DNA from: an uncultured Collinsella sp.
Lineage (GTDB): Bacteria; Actinomycetota; Coriobacteriia; Coriobacteriales; Coriobacteriaceae
Assembly: GCA_958346935.1 (NCBI GenBank)
Contig: CATVTM010000034.1
Coordinates: 1-22,354 of the forward strand
Length of the DNA stretch: 22,354 nucleotides
Direction of reading: 5' to 3'
Shown here: in pieces, positions 7,539 through 15,290 of the stretch
How positions within the stretch are numbered: the stretch's first letter is position 1
Layout of the letters: the number at the start of each line of letters is the position of its first letter
Program-made: the position numbers and the translations under genes
Notes under the pieces: generated by a model
The model's database searches: none
Seen by the model: only the letters and a program-made list of their open reading frames with translations
What the model was told of the DNA's origin: nothing

Positions 7539-8873
7539 CTATTCAGCAGTCTCCTCAAGCTCGGAAGTATCGAACTCAAAGTCGTTACCGGGCAGGATGG
7601 CGTTGAGCACAATGCCCACCAGCGAGCCCACGGCAAGGCCCGAAAGCGAAATCGTCACGCCGCCCAGCTCCAGCACGATGGCGCCGGTGGTACTGTAGGC
7701 AATGCCGAGCGAAAGCACGAGCACCAGAGCCGCCACCAGCACGTTGCGGTTGTTCTGGAAATCAACCTGGTTCTCGATGAGGTTACGTACACCAACGGCG
7801 CTGATCATGCCGTAGAGCACGAGCGACACACCGCCGATAACGCACGCCGGCATGGCGGCAATCACCGCAGCAAACTTGGGGCAGAACGAAAGCACAATGG
7901 CACAGCAGGCGGCAATGCGAATCACGCGCGGGTCGAACACGCGCGTCAGGGCAAGCACACCGGTGTTCTCACCATACGTCGTATTGGCAGGGGCGCCAAA
8001 GAGCGATGCCAAGATAGTCGCCAGGCCATCGCCGAGCAGGGTACGGTGCAGACCGGGATCGGCAATGTAATTGCGTTCGCAGGTAGAGCCAATGGCGGAA
8101 ATATCTCCAATGTGCTCAATCATGGTCGCAAAGGCCAGTGGCATGATGGTGATAATGGCCGTCGTGGCAAGACTGCTATCGAACTGCGGTCCAAAGAGCG
8201 CGAACACGGTGTTGTCCCACACGATGGGCAGACCGACCCACGGAGCGGCGGCAACGCCCGAAAAATCGACCTCGCCGAGCGCGGCGCCAACGGCATAGCT
8301 CACCACAACACCCAGCAGAATCGGCACGATCTTGACCATGCCGCGGCCCCAAATGTTGCAGATGATGATCACTGCCACAGCGACAACGGCAACAAGCCAG
8401 TTGGTCTGGCAGTTGGCGATGGCAGAGCTTGCCAAGATCAGGCCGATGGAAATGACGATGGGGCCGGTCACCACCGGCGGAAAGAAGCGCATAACGCGCT
8501 TGGCGCCAAACGCGCGGAACAGAGCCGCAAGCACCGGATAGAGCAGGCCGGCACAAGCTACGCCCAGGCAGGCGTAGGGCAAAAGCTCGGCCTCGCCGTT
8601 GGGCGCAATCGCGGCATAGCCGGCGATAAAGGCAAACGACGAGCCCAAAAATGCCGGCACCTTACCGCGCGATAGGAAGTGGAAGAGCAGCGTGCCCAAG
8701 CCGGCAAACAAAAGCGTTGCCGACACCGAGAGACCGGTGAGCACGGGCACCAGCACTGTGGCGCCAAACATGGCAAACAGATGCTGCAGGCCGAGCAAAA
8801 ACATGCGCGGGCGGCCGAGCGATGACGCATCGTAGATGGCATCGGCGACGGCGGGCGTCGAGGATTGGGACAT
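7539..8873 (-). CDS. Uracil permease (NCS2 family, UraA/PyrP type)
   Basis: A 444-residue integral membrane protein importing uracil (or possibly xanthine) by proton symport. Visible hallmarks are GLQHLFAMFGATVLVPVLTG at TM1, PAFLGSSFAFI at TM3, and TTYGENTGVLALTRV, the UraA-type TM10 motif whose Glu contacts the uracil ring. Length is normal for UraA homologues. Start: the ATG at 8871-8873 (minus) has AAAGGA six bases upstream. The 44 upstream in-frame codons overlap the region just past the MetE-like stop and have no ribosome site. A possible -10 TACAAT lies at 8943-8948 on the minus strand. No PyrR-type attenuator was recognised. It is the second nucleobase transporter in the window, of a branch distinct from the AzgA-like one. 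Confidence 0.9.
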   Translation of the reverse strand: MSQSSTPAVADAIYDASSLGRPRMFLLGLQHLFAMFGATVLVPVLTGLSVSATLLFAGLGTLLFHFLSRGKVPAFLGSSFAFIAGYAAIAPNGEAELLPYACLGVACAGLLYPVLAALFRAFGAKRVMRFFPPVVTGPIVISIGLILASSAIANCQTNWLVAVVAVAVIIICNIWGRGMVKIVPILLGVVVSYAVGAALGEVDFSGVAAAPWVGLPIVWDNTVFALFGPQFDSSLATTAIITIMPLAFATMIEHIGDISAIGSTCERNYIADPGLHRTLLGDGLATILASLFGAPANTTYGENTGVLALTRVFDPRVIRIAACCAIVLSFCPKFAAVIAAMPACVIGGVSLVLYGMISAVGVRNLIENQVDFQNNRNVLVAALVLVLSLGIAYSTTGAIVLELGGVTISLSGLAVGSLVGIVLNAILPGNDFEFDTSELEETAE

Positions 8874-8995
8874 GGATGTCCTTTCGAATGGAAGGGCGAT
8901 CGGGCATATTGGATAACCTGCCCGAACGATACGATCCGAACCATTGTACGCGATACGCCATGTCTCGCACGCGCTGCCACCTGCAAACGGTAGCG

Positions 8996-10129
8996 TTACT
9001 TCCAAACGCGCTCGGCAACGCGCCTAACCAGCGCAATCTTTGCCCACTGCTCGTCCTCGGTCAGCTTGTTGCCAATCTCGCAGCTGGCAAAGCCGCACTG
9101 GGGCGACAGATACAGGTTCTCGAGCGGCACGTACTTTGCTGCCTCGCGGATACGCTCGACGATAACATCCTCGTTCTCGAGCTCTGCCGCCTTGGTGGTC
9201 ACCAGGCCCAACACAACCTTCTTGCCGGAGGCAACGTACTTGAGCGGCTCAAAACCGCCGGCGCGCGGCGTATCGAACTCCAGATAGAACGCATCGACGT
9301 CCTCACGCGCAAACAGGTACGGCGCGATGGGGTCGTAGCCACCCTCAAAAGCATAGGTGGAGTGGTAGTTGCCGCGGCATACGTGCGTGTTGATAACCAA
9401 ATCGTCGGGCTTGCCCGCGATGGCGGCATTGTTGAGCGCCACACCCAGCTCGCTCACCTTTTGCAGATCAACCGGGCTCATGCCAGTCTTGGACACAAAG
9501 TCGGTATCGCAATAGATGCCCCAGGTGCAGTCATCAAACTGGATGTTGCGGCAGCCCGCGGCATACAGGTCGGCAATCACGGTGCGGTATGCTGCGGCGA
9601 TGGCATCGGCAAGTTCCTCATCGGTCTTATATACAGCGCGCAGGCTCTCCTGCTGGCCGTCGCAGCGATCGAGCGTGACCTCAGAGAACGTCTGGATAGG
9701 CGCCGGGATGGTCTGGCGTGCAACGTGGCCCTCGTCCTCAAGTGCCTTGACAAACTTAAAGTGTTCGACGAAGGGGTGGTTCTCGCCGCTGATGGGGCCG
9801 GTCACCACGGCGGTATCGGCCGTGGTCTCCTCGTCGTGGAACATATAGCCCGTACGCGAGGTACGGCGCTCAATGCCGTTGAGCCCCCACATAAAGTCGA
9901 GGTGCCAGTAACTGCGGCGAAACTCGCCATCGGTAATCACCTGCAGGCCAGCGGCCTTTTGCTTGTCCACCAGGTCGCGAATGGCCTCGTCCTCGACGGC
10001 CTTAAGGCCGTCGTCATCGAGCGTACCCGCGGCGTAGGCGGCACGGGCGTCCTTTACAGCCTGCGGACGAAGAAAACTGCCGACGATATCGGCGTGAAAC
10101 GGCGCGTTCAGTTGAATTGAAGTGCTCAT
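8996..10129 (-). CDS. MetE-like (YxjG/YxjH-type) cobalamin-independent methionine synthase-family protein
   Basis: A 377-residue protein matching only the C-terminal catalytic half of MetE, as in the stand-alone YxjG/YxjH-type proteins. The zinc site of MetE is preserved: His249 and Cys251 in THVCRGN, Glu284 in FYLEFD and Cys345 in SPQCGFAS. ITDGEFRRSYWHLDF near residue 65-80 is typical of this subgroup. The predicted reaction is methyl transfer to homocysteine or a related thiol; the methyl donor is not certain for stand-alone forms. Start: the ATG at 10127-10129 with AGGGAG upstream. The preceding gene on the same strand encodes a LysR regulator, and the spacer has two palindromes (10170-10183 and 10216-10238), suggesting LysR control, perhaps by methionine or homocysteine status. 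Confidence 0.88.
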   Translation of the reverse strand: MSTSIQLNAPFHADIVGSFLRPQAVKDARAAYAAGTLDDDGLKAVEDEAIRDLVDKQKAAGLQVITDGEFRRSYWHLDFMWGLNGIERRTSRTGYMFHDEETTADTAVVTGPISGENHPFVEHFKFVKALEDEGHVARQTIPAPIQTFSEVTLDRCDGQQESLRAVYKTDEELADAIAAAYRTVIADLYAAGCRNIQFDDCTWGIYCDTDFVSKTGMSPVDLQKVSELGVALNNAAIAGKPDDLVINTHVCRGNYHSTYAFEGGYDPIAPYLFAREDVDAFYLEFDTPRAGGFEPLKYVASGKKVVLGLVTTKAAELENEDVIVERIREAAKYVPLENLYLSPQCGFASCEIGNKLTEDEQWAKIALVRRVAERVWK

Positions 10130-10169
10130 AGATATCTCCCTTTGTATTGGTTGCTTTACTGGGACAGAG

Positions 10170-10183
10170 TATGAGCGCTCATA
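10170..10183 (-). promoter_or_regulatory. 14-base perfect palindrome TATGAGCGCTCATA in the MetE-like promoter
   Basis: This perfect palindrome lies 40 bases upstream of the MetE-like start. On the minus strand it falls mostly in the spacer between a -35-like TTTACG and a -10-like CATACT (17-base spacing) and overlaps the -10. That is a typical operator position. Binding protein inferred, not shown. Confidence 0.45.
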
Positions 10184-10215
10184 TGGCCATCGTAAAATAT
10201 ACGTTTATAACAGTT

Positions 10216-10238
10216 TGATATAGATGCTTCCTATATCA
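10216..10238 (-). promoter_or_regulatory. Candidate LysR-family binding site TGATATAG-N7-CTATATCA
   Basis: A perfect 8-base inverted repeat with a 7-base centre, of the ATAx-N7-xTAT / T-N11-A type typical of LysR boxes. It sits between the LysR gene and the MetE-like gene, about 87 bases from the latter's start. No T-tract follows, so it does not look like a terminator. Confidence 0.5.
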
Positions 10239-10284
10239 GTTGGGACTGCCATAAAGAGATTTGACCCGTACAGAACACAGCAGC

Positions 10285-11181
10285 CTAGATATGCTGGCGG
10301 ATCGCGTCGATATAGGCTTGGCCGTAGCGCGTGAGCGTCGTATTTTTGCGCGTGATGATGCCGATCTCCATGTACTCGTCTACATCGAGCGGAATCGAAA
10401 TGATGCCGGGACCGTTGAGTTCGTGGCTGATCACGCCTGAGCATACCGTGTAGCCGTTGAGGCCCATGGCCAGGTTGAACAGCGTCGCACGGTCGCGCAC
10501 GCGAATATTCTTGCGACGCTCAAAGGTCGAGGTCAGCTCCTCGGAATAATAAAACGAGTTGTAGCTGCCCTGCTCGTAGGATAAAAACGGATAGTCCTCG
10601 AGATCTTCGAGCGTCACGCTGGCGTGGTCCGCCAGTGGATGGTCGGCGCATACAAAGACATGCGGCGTGGCGCAGAAAAGCCCCTCGAATACGAGCTCGT
10701 TGGCCGCCAGCATGCGCTCGATAACCTCGCGGTTATGCTCGGATAAGTACAGGATGCCCAGTTCGCTTTTCATATGCGCGACGTCCTCGATAATCTCGTG
10801 AGTCTGTTCCTCGCGCAGGGTAAAGTCGTAACGTGCGGCATCGAACTCGCGGATCACGTCGACAAACGCGTTGACGGCAAAGGAATAATGCTGGCAGCTC
10901 ACGCTAAAGTGCGGCACCTGCTCGGACGCGCCCTTGTACTTGCCTTCAAGCAGATCGGCCTGGTCGAGCACCTGTCGCGCGTAGCCCAAGAAGGTCTCGC
11001 CCTCCTCGGACACAATGACACCCTTGTTGGTGCGCTCAAAGATATGCACGCCCATCTCGTTTTCGAGATCGCGAATCGATGCGGTGATCGAAGGCTGCGA
11101 CACAAAGAGCCGGCGCGAGGCCTCGGTGATGCTGCCGCATTCGGCAACTTTGACGACATACCTGAGCTGCTGAAGCTTCAT
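10285..11181 (-). CDS. LysR-family transcriptional regulator
   Basis: A 298-residue regulator of normal length. Residues 1-60 form the winged helix-turn-helix (MKLQQLRYVVKVAECGSITEASRRLFVSQPSITASIRDLENEMGVHIFER, classic LysR). Residues about 90-298 form the periplasmic-binding-like effector domain. The start ATG (11179-11181) has GGAGGG four bases upstream and lies 10 bases after the HAD gene stop, so the two are probably cotranscribed. The 40 upstream in-frame codons overlap the HAD gene and are rejected. The next gene downstream on the same strand is the MetE-like methyltransferase, with a LysR-type inverted repeat in between, making it the most likely target. Effector unknown; CysL/CysB/MetR-like sulfur signals are plausible but unproven. 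Confidence 0.9.
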   Translation of the reverse strand: MKLQQLRYVVKVAECGSITEASRRLFVSQPSITASIRDLENEMGVHIFERTNKGVIVSEEGETFLGYARQVLDQADLLEGKYKGASEQVPHFSVSCQHYSFAVNAFVDVIREFDAARYDFTLREEQTHEIIEDVAHMKSELGILYLSEHNREVIERMLAANELVFEGLFCATPHVFVCADHPLADHASVTLEDLEDYPFLSYEQGSYNSFYYSEELTSTFERRKNIRVRDRATLFNLAMGLNGYTVCSGVISHELNGPGIISIPLDVDEYMEIGIITRKNTTLTRYGQAYIDAIRQHI

Positions 11182-11191
11182 AGCGCCCTCC

Positions 11192-12100
11192 CTAGACGTT
11201 CGTGACGTCGAAACCCGTCGCATCCATCTGACGCATAAACGGCGGCATCTCCCCCGTCGCGGCGCAGGCGGCAATCTGATGCAGAGCCCCAGCGACCGCA
11301 TCGTCTACCGCAGCGCCGATATGCCAGCGCGCGGTAGCCGTGACAGCCTCGTTGGCATTGGCGACTGCAACGGAGTTGGGAACGGCATCGATCATGGGCA
11401 GATCGTTATCGGAATCACCGAATACGGCCACCTCGTCGAGCGTCAGGTCCAAAGCGCGTGCCAGCTCCAGCGCGGCGCAACCCTTGTCCCAACCTGCTGG
11501 AAGGATATCGAACAGGCGCACACGATTGTTGGGAAACACGAGTGAGAGCTCCGGTACCTCAGCGGCAACGCGCTCACGTAGCTCCGCGAGCTCCTCACGC
11601 GAGCGGGCGCTCCAGATATTCGCCTTGTATACCGGGGCATCATCGACAACGGGACGGCACGGAGCCTCTTCGCCTTTGAGCCATGCGTTGCCGCCCGACT
11701 CCATGGCGCGACGCACGCGCTCGGGGTCGCTCGTCACGCAATAGGCATCGTTATCCCAAAAGTTGTCACCCAGGCTGTAGACCTTTAGATAGGTATCGTC
11801 GGTCTCTTGCTCGAGGTAATCGGCCAGACGCATCAGGGCATCGTTGTCGGTCGCGCGCGAAGCGACCGCCTGACCGTCGACAAACATGACTTGGCCGTTG
11901 CAGAACGCACCGGTCGAAAAGCACTCGGAACGATTTTTGAACATCCAGCCCATCGCGGACGGCTGGCGACCCGAAACCGGGCCAAAGTGCAGACCCGCCG
12001 CCTGCATGGCATGAATACCCTCAATGGCGTAGTCACTGGCGCCGTCATGCCCGGCTGGAATCAGCGTATCGTCCATATCGGTCAGCACAAGTTTGATCAT
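11192..12100 (-). CDS. HAD-superfamily (Cof-type) phosphatase
   Basis: A 302-residue haloacid dehalogenase-like hydrolase of the Cof type, probably dephosphorylating small metabolites such as sugar phosphates or cofactors. Motif I is LTDMDDT (nucleophile Asp8, acid/base Asp10), motif II is PVSGR, the motif III lysine lies in GWDKG, and motif IV is GDSDND, all intact. The cap domain sits between motifs II and III, as in Cof-type enzymes. Start: the ATG at 12098-12100 with a GGGGGA ribosome site. It is the first gene of a probable minus-strand unit with the LysR regulator, and divergent from the thiamine operon. The substrate cannot be read from sequence; proximity to thiamine genes makes a phosphorylated thiamine intermediate one possibility, only weakly supported. 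Confidence 0.85.
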   Translation of the reverse strand: MIKLVLTDMDDTLIPAGHDGASDYAIEGIHAMQAAGLHFGPVSGRQPSAMGWMFKNRSECFSTGAFCNGQVMFVDGQAVASRATDNDALMRLADYLEQETDDTYLKVYSLGDNFWDNDAYCVTSDPERVRRAMESGGNAWLKGEEAPCRPVVDDAPVYKANIWSARSREELAELRERVAAEVPELSLVFPNNRVRLFDILPAGWDKGCAALELARALDLTLDEVAVFGDSDNDLPMIDAVPNSVAVANANEAVTATARWHIGAAVDDAVAGALHQIAACAATGEMPPFMRQMDATGFDVTNV

Positions 12101-12148
12101 AGAGTCCCCCAGTCATTTTCACCGTAACCATTGTAACGACCTACCAAT

Positions 12149-12240
12149 AAGGGACAGGTTTATTTTGGCAGGTTTTATCTGGGAAAACGCAGCGCCCCTG
12201 TTGCCACCTGCCAAAATAAATCTGTCCCTTTTTGGCAGGT
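12149..12240. repeat. REP-like inverted repeat (25-base arms)
   Basis: The left arm 12149-12173 (AAGGGACAGG...GGCAGGT) and right arm 12206-12230 are reverse complements at 24 of 25 positions, separated by 32 bases. A partial third copy, TTTTGGCAGGT, follows in direct orientation to 12240. The GGGACAG-TTTATTTT type core resembles REP elements mobilised by single-strand (Y1/RAYT) transposases. No such transposase is in the window. Confidence 0.6.
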
Positions 12241-12265
12241 GCGTTAGTATAGGGAACAACAGATT

Positions 12266-12360
12266 CGATGCGGGAGTGCCGGCGGTGCAAACCACAAGGC
12301 TGAGAGGGCATAGGGCCCAATCCTTTGAACCTGTCAGTTAATGCTGGCGTAGGGAGCATG
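12266..12360 (+). ncRNA. TPP (THI-box) riboswitch
   Basis: The conserved thiamine pyrophosphate aptamer elements occur in order: GGAGTGCC, then GGCTGAGAGGGC (CTGAGA at 12300-12305), CCTTTGAACCTG, AATGCTGGCGTAGGGA. ATGC (12268-12271) can pair with GCAT (12355-12358) to close P1. It lies directly ahead of a terminator hairpin and thiM. When TPP binds, the terminator should form and shut off the thiamine salvage operon. Confidence 0.95.
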
Positions 12361-12370
12361 CCGCCTTTAC

Positions 12371-12403
12371 AGGGGCGCTGTCTATGCACAGCGCCCCTTT
12401 TCT
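12371..12403 (+). terminator. Riboswitch-controlled attenuator terminator
   Basis: GGGGCGCTG pairs with CAGCGCCCC and is followed by TTTTCT. It sits 10 bases past the TPP aptamer and about 20 bases before thiM, so it is the expression platform. Control is by transcription attenuation, not ribosome-site masking. Confidence 0.9.
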
Positions 12404-12423
12404 ATGCCAAGGAGGCATGTGCA

Positions 12424-13263
12424 GTGATTGATTCGGAACAGCTTAAGCAAAATGTGGTCAAGGCCGTAGAGGAGATTCGAGCCACCAATCCGATGGCTGG
12501 CTCCATCACCAACACGGTGACGATCGACTTTGTCGCCAACGCACAGCTCGCCGTGGGCGGTTCGGCCGCCATGGTCTATCTGCCCGACGAGGGCGAGGCA
12601 CTCGTTGCCGGCGGCGGTGCCATCTATCTCAACATGGGCACGCTCTTCCCCATCTACGAGCAGACGATTCCCCGCGCGGCCAAGGCGGCACACGACGCCG
12701 GCAAGCCCTGGGTGCTCGACCCGGTGGGTCTGGGCATCGGTAGCCTGCGCACCCAGCTGGTAAACGAGCTCAAGCAGTACAAGCCCGCCATCGTACGCGG
12801 CAACGCCTCCGAGATCATTGCGCTCGCCGGCCTGTGGGGTCTTGAGGGCGAGGCAGCCGATCTGAGCCGCGTGCGCGGTGTCGATACCACCGACACGGTC
12901 GACGCCGCCCGCGATGCCGCCGTGGCACTCGCCCGCTACACCGGCGGCGCCGTAGTGGTCTCGGGCGAAGTCGACCTGATCACCGACGGCACGACGGTAG
13001 CCAAGTCCTACGGCGGCAGCCCGCTCATGTCCAAGATCACCGGCTGCGGTTGTTCGCAGGGCGGTGTGCTGGCTGTGTACGCCTGCGCTGCCGATCCGTT
13101 TACGGCAGCCATCTGTGGCACCGCCGTCTACAACGTTGCCGGCACGCGTGCCGCCGCTGTCGCCGATGCCCCGGCAAGCTTTAAGGTCGCCTTTATCGAC
13201 GAGCTCTATCGCGCAACCGCCCAGGACATCGCCGATAACCAACTCGAGCTCGAGGAGGCATAA
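12424..13263 (+). CDS. thiM: Hydroxyethylthiazole kinase
   Basis: A 279-residue kinase that phosphorylates 4-methyl-5-(2-hydroxyethyl)thiazole with ATP, the thiazole salvage step of thiamine synthesis. Recognisable ThiM features are SITNTVTIDFVANAQLAVGGSAAM near the N-terminus, WVLDPVGLG, VRGNASEI and, in the C-terminal third, KITGCGCSQGG with the ATP-site Cys; the family usually reads TGTGC. Start: a GTG at 12424 with AAGGAGG eight bases upstream. The ATG at 12417 is in another frame and runs into a stop after four codons. First gene of a three-gene operon under a TPP riboswitch; the next gene starts three bases after its stop. Confidence 0.93.
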   Translation: MIDSEQLKQNVVKAVEEIRATNPMAGSITNTVTIDFVANAQLAVGGSAAMVYLPDEGEALVAGGGAIYLNMGTLFPIYEQTIPRAAKAAHDAGKPWVLDPVGLGIGSLRTQLVNELKQYKPAIVRGNASEIIALAGLWGLEGEAADLSRVRGVDTTDTVDAARDAAVALARYTGGAVVVSGEVDLITDGTTVAKSYGGSPLMSKITGCGCSQGGVLAVYACAADPFTAAICGTAVYNVAGTRAAAVADAPASFKVAFIDELYRATAQDIADNQLELEEA

Positions 13264-13266
13264 GCC

Positions 13267-13608
13267 ATGTCCGAGCCCGCAACCAATGCCGGCATGAACA
13301 CGCTCGTCGCCGTGGCCATCGCCCCATGCGGCACCGGCGATGAGCTGTCCGCCGAGGTCGCCGAGGTCGTGCGCGTCATTCGCGAGAGCGGTCTTCCCAA
13401 CCGCACCACCTCGATGTTCACCGAGATCGAGGGCGACTGGGACGAGGTCATGCAGGTCGTGCGCGACGCGACCTTTGTGTTGGCGAGCAAGGGCATCCGC
13501 ACCGAAGTCGTGCTCAAAGCCGATATTCGACCCGGATTTACCGACACCATGACCGGCAAACTTGAGCGCATGGAAGCACAAATCAAAAAGCAGGAGGAAG
13601 CACAATGA
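13267..13608 (+). CDS. Thiamine-binding (MTH1187/YkoF-like, PF01910) family protein
   Basis: A 113-residue small ferredoxin-like-fold protein of the thiamine-binding MTH1187/YkoF-type family. It has the family pattern VAVAIAPCGTGDELSAEVAEVVRVIRESGLPNRTTSMFTEIEGDWDEVMQVV and FVLASKGIRTEVVLKADIRPG. Homologues bind thiamine or its pyrimidine moiety (HMP) and are thought to help salvage or delivery. It lies three bases after thiM and overlaps thiE by four bases (ATGA), so translation is coupled. Its place between the thiazole kinase and thiamine phosphate synthase supports a thiamine-precursor role. The C-terminal Lys/Glu/Gln-rich tail (GKLERMEAQIKKQEEAQ) looks helical. Confidence 0.85.
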   Translation: MSEPATNAGMNTLVAVAIAPCGTGDELSAEVAEVVRVIRESGLPNRTTSMFTEIEGDWDEVMQVVRDATFVLASKGIRTEVVLKADIRPGFTDTMTGKLERMEAQIKKQEEAQ

Positions 13609-14300
13609 GCATCCGCGACAACCTTGATATCTCGGCCTATCTGGTACTCGGCCCCGAAAACACCCTCGGACGCCCCGTGGGCGATGTGGTGGCCCAGGCA
13701 CTCGACGCCGGCTTTACCTGCATCCAGGTGCGCTCCAAGGTGGCAAGTGCCCGCGAGATCATCGCGCTGACCGGCGACGCCGCGCAGGCAATCGCACGGG
13801 CCGGCAAGACCGGTCAGGTCGCCTTGCTCATCGACGACCGTCTGGACTGTGTGCTTGCCGCGCGCGAGCAGGGTATTGCTGTCGACGGCGTGCACGTGGG
13901 TCAGAGCGATATTCCCGTCGAGGTCTGTCGCAAGCTGCTGGGCCCCGATGCCATCGTGGGCCTTTCGGCCCGCTGCGAGGAAATGCTCGAGTACGTCAAG
14001 ACCGCCGACATGAGTTTGGTCGATTACCTGGGCATCGGCCCACTCCACGAGACCGAGACCAAGCGCGACTGCGGACGCGCGGCCGACGGCTCTATCATCA
14101 CCAAGAGCTTTGAGGACCTGGCCGCACTCCACGCGGCAAGCCCCGTGCCCATCGTGGTGGGCGGCGGCGTTAAGACGGCCGACTTGCCGCAGCTTAAGGC
14201 AACCGGCGTCGACGGCTTCTTTGTGGTGAGCGCCGTCTGCAGCGCCGACGATCCCTACGCCGCGGCCAAGGAGCTTGTCGACACCTGGCAGCAGGCATAG
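13605..14300 (+). CDS. thiE: Thiamine-phosphate synthase
   Basis: A 231-residue TIM-barrel enzyme that joins HMP-pyrophosphate and thiazole phosphate to give thiamine phosphate. Family signatures are present: CIQVRSK (pyrophosphate-binding Arg/Lys), LLIDDRLD, DGVHVGQSDIP, DYLGIGPLHETETKRD (with T-x-TK) and VPIVVGGGVKTADL. In the usual NDR motif the Asn is replaced by Asp (IDDR), a mild deviation. Its ATG overlaps the stop of the previous gene. Together with ThiM it supports salvage. A ThiD-type HMP kinase, needed to supply HMP-pyrophosphate, is not in this window. Confidence 0.92.
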   Translation: MSIRDNLDISAYLVLGPENTLGRPVGDVVAQALDAGFTCIQVRSKVASAREIIALTGDAAQAIARAGKTGQVALLIDDRLDCVLAAREQGIAVDGVHVGQSDIPVEVCRKLLGPDAIVGLSARCEEMLEYVKTADMSLVDYLGIGPLHETETKRDCGRAADGSIITKSFEDLAALHAASPVPIVVGGGVKTADLPQLKATGVDGFFVVSAVCSADDPYAAAKELVDTWQQA

Positions 14301-14344
14301 GCATAGGTCGAACAGCTGATTCGCAGCCTCATATCTTCAGCAAT

Positions 14345-14390
14345 GGAAAGCGCATCCCAGTTTGGGCCTCCATTCCGGGATGCGCTTTCC
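14345..14390. terminator. Strong hairpin between thiE and the patatin gene
   Basis: A perfect 14-base stem, GGAAAGCGCATCCC with GGGATGCGCTTTCC, and an 18-base loop. It lacks a long T-tract but lies between converging genes, so it probably serves both. Confidence 0.7.
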
Positions 14391-14401
14391 GTATGCGACC
14401 C

Positions 14402-15271
14402 TTACCCCGCCAGATACGCTTCCAACGCCGGCAAAGTCGCCTCTGCATCGTGGCGGCCGACCTGGTAGATGCGCTCGAGCTCATCCGGTTCGCGGCACAG
14501 CGACGGCACCTTCACCGATTCGCTCGGCCGCACCACAAAGATTTCGCCGGCAGCCTCTCGACGTGCCAGGTCATCGAGCGTGGCATTGTAGACCTCATGC
14601 CGATGCTCAAGCGCTGCAACAAACTCCGGATAGTGACGGAACACGCGCCGCAGCATGGGCATCACGCTGTTGGGCTGCTTCACAAAGCCCGCCGGCTGCG
14701 TGAGTACCACGATATTGCGGTCATACCCCTGCGCAAACAGCCATGCGCTGGGAATAGAATCAGCCACGCCACCATCCAGATACTTATGCCCGTCAATAGC
14801 AACGGGACGCGTCGCCACAGGAATGGCAGACGACGCCCGGATCCACTCGATATCGCGCTCGTCGCCATACGGTAGATCGTGGTAGACGGCCTTGCCCGTC
14901 TCGATATCGGTACACACGCACGTAAATCGCATGGGGCAGGCGCGATACGCCTCCAAGTCGATGGGATCGCGCTCGATAGGCACCTCGTGATAGGCAAAAT
15001 CGGCATTGAACATATCGCCGGTTCGCAGCCAGCTGGTCACGCTCGCATAGCGCTTGTCGGCGCAATAGGCCTTGTTGTAACGAATGGCACGGCCGATCTG
15101 GCGCGATTTTAAGTTGTAGCCAAACGCCGCGCCCGCCGAGACACCCACCATATGGTCGCAGGTCAAACCGCGCTCCATCCAAACGTCGAGCACGCCCGCC
15201 GTATACATACCGCGGTAGCCGCCTCCCTCGAGCGCAAGCCCCACCGTGCGCGTCGTATCCGGCTGTGCCAT
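14402..15271 (-). CDS. Patatin-like phospholipase (YjjU-type)
   Basis: A 289-residue serine lipase of the patatin family, acting on phospholipid acyl chains. Oxyanion hole EGGGYRGMY (residues 15-23), nucleophile Ser45 in GVSAG, and catalytic Asp166 in the DGGVADSIP loop, so the Ser-Asp dyad is intact. The C-terminal segment with HRHEVYNATLDDLARREAAGEIFVVRPSE resembles the extra domain of YjjU-like members. No signal peptide is seen, so it is probably cytoplasmic. Start: the ATG at 15269-15271 with GGAG eight bases upstream; the 45 in-frame codons before it lie in the divergent promoter region and lack a ribosome site. It is divergent from the GGDEF gene. Biological substrate unknown. Confidence 0.88.
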   Translation of the reverse strand: MAQPDTTRTVGLALEGGGYRGMYTAGVLDVWMERGLTCDHMVGVSAGAAFGYNLKSRQIGRAIRYNKAYCADKRYASVTSWLRTGDMFNADFAYHEVPIERDPIDLEAYRACPMRFTCVCTDIETGKAVYHDLPYGDERDIEWIRASSAIPVATRPVAIDGHKYLDGGVADSIPSAWLFAQGYDRNIVVLTQPAGFVKQPNSVMPMLRRVFRHYPEFVAALEHRHEVYNATLDDLARREAAGEIFVVRPSESVKVPSLCREPDELERIYQVGRHDAEATLPALEAYLAG

Positions 15272-15290
15272 GTGACCATCTCCGTTCCTG

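Noticed and set aside
8822..10120. A 432-codon plus-strand frame over the MetE-like gene
   Set aside because: It is the shadow of a gene with intact zinc-site motifs on the minus strand. It has no ribosome site and no recognisable family.
10130..10284. S-box (SAM) or cobalamin riboswitch ahead of the MetE-like gene
   Set aside because: No conserved S-box or B12-box sequence is present. The only structure is the two short palindromes, better explained as protein-binding sites.
12382..13701. A 439-codon minus-strand frame across thiM, the thiamine-binding gene and thiE
   Set aside because: It spans three well-recognised plus-strand genes. Low-complexity Gly/His/Asp-rich translation marks it as a shadow.
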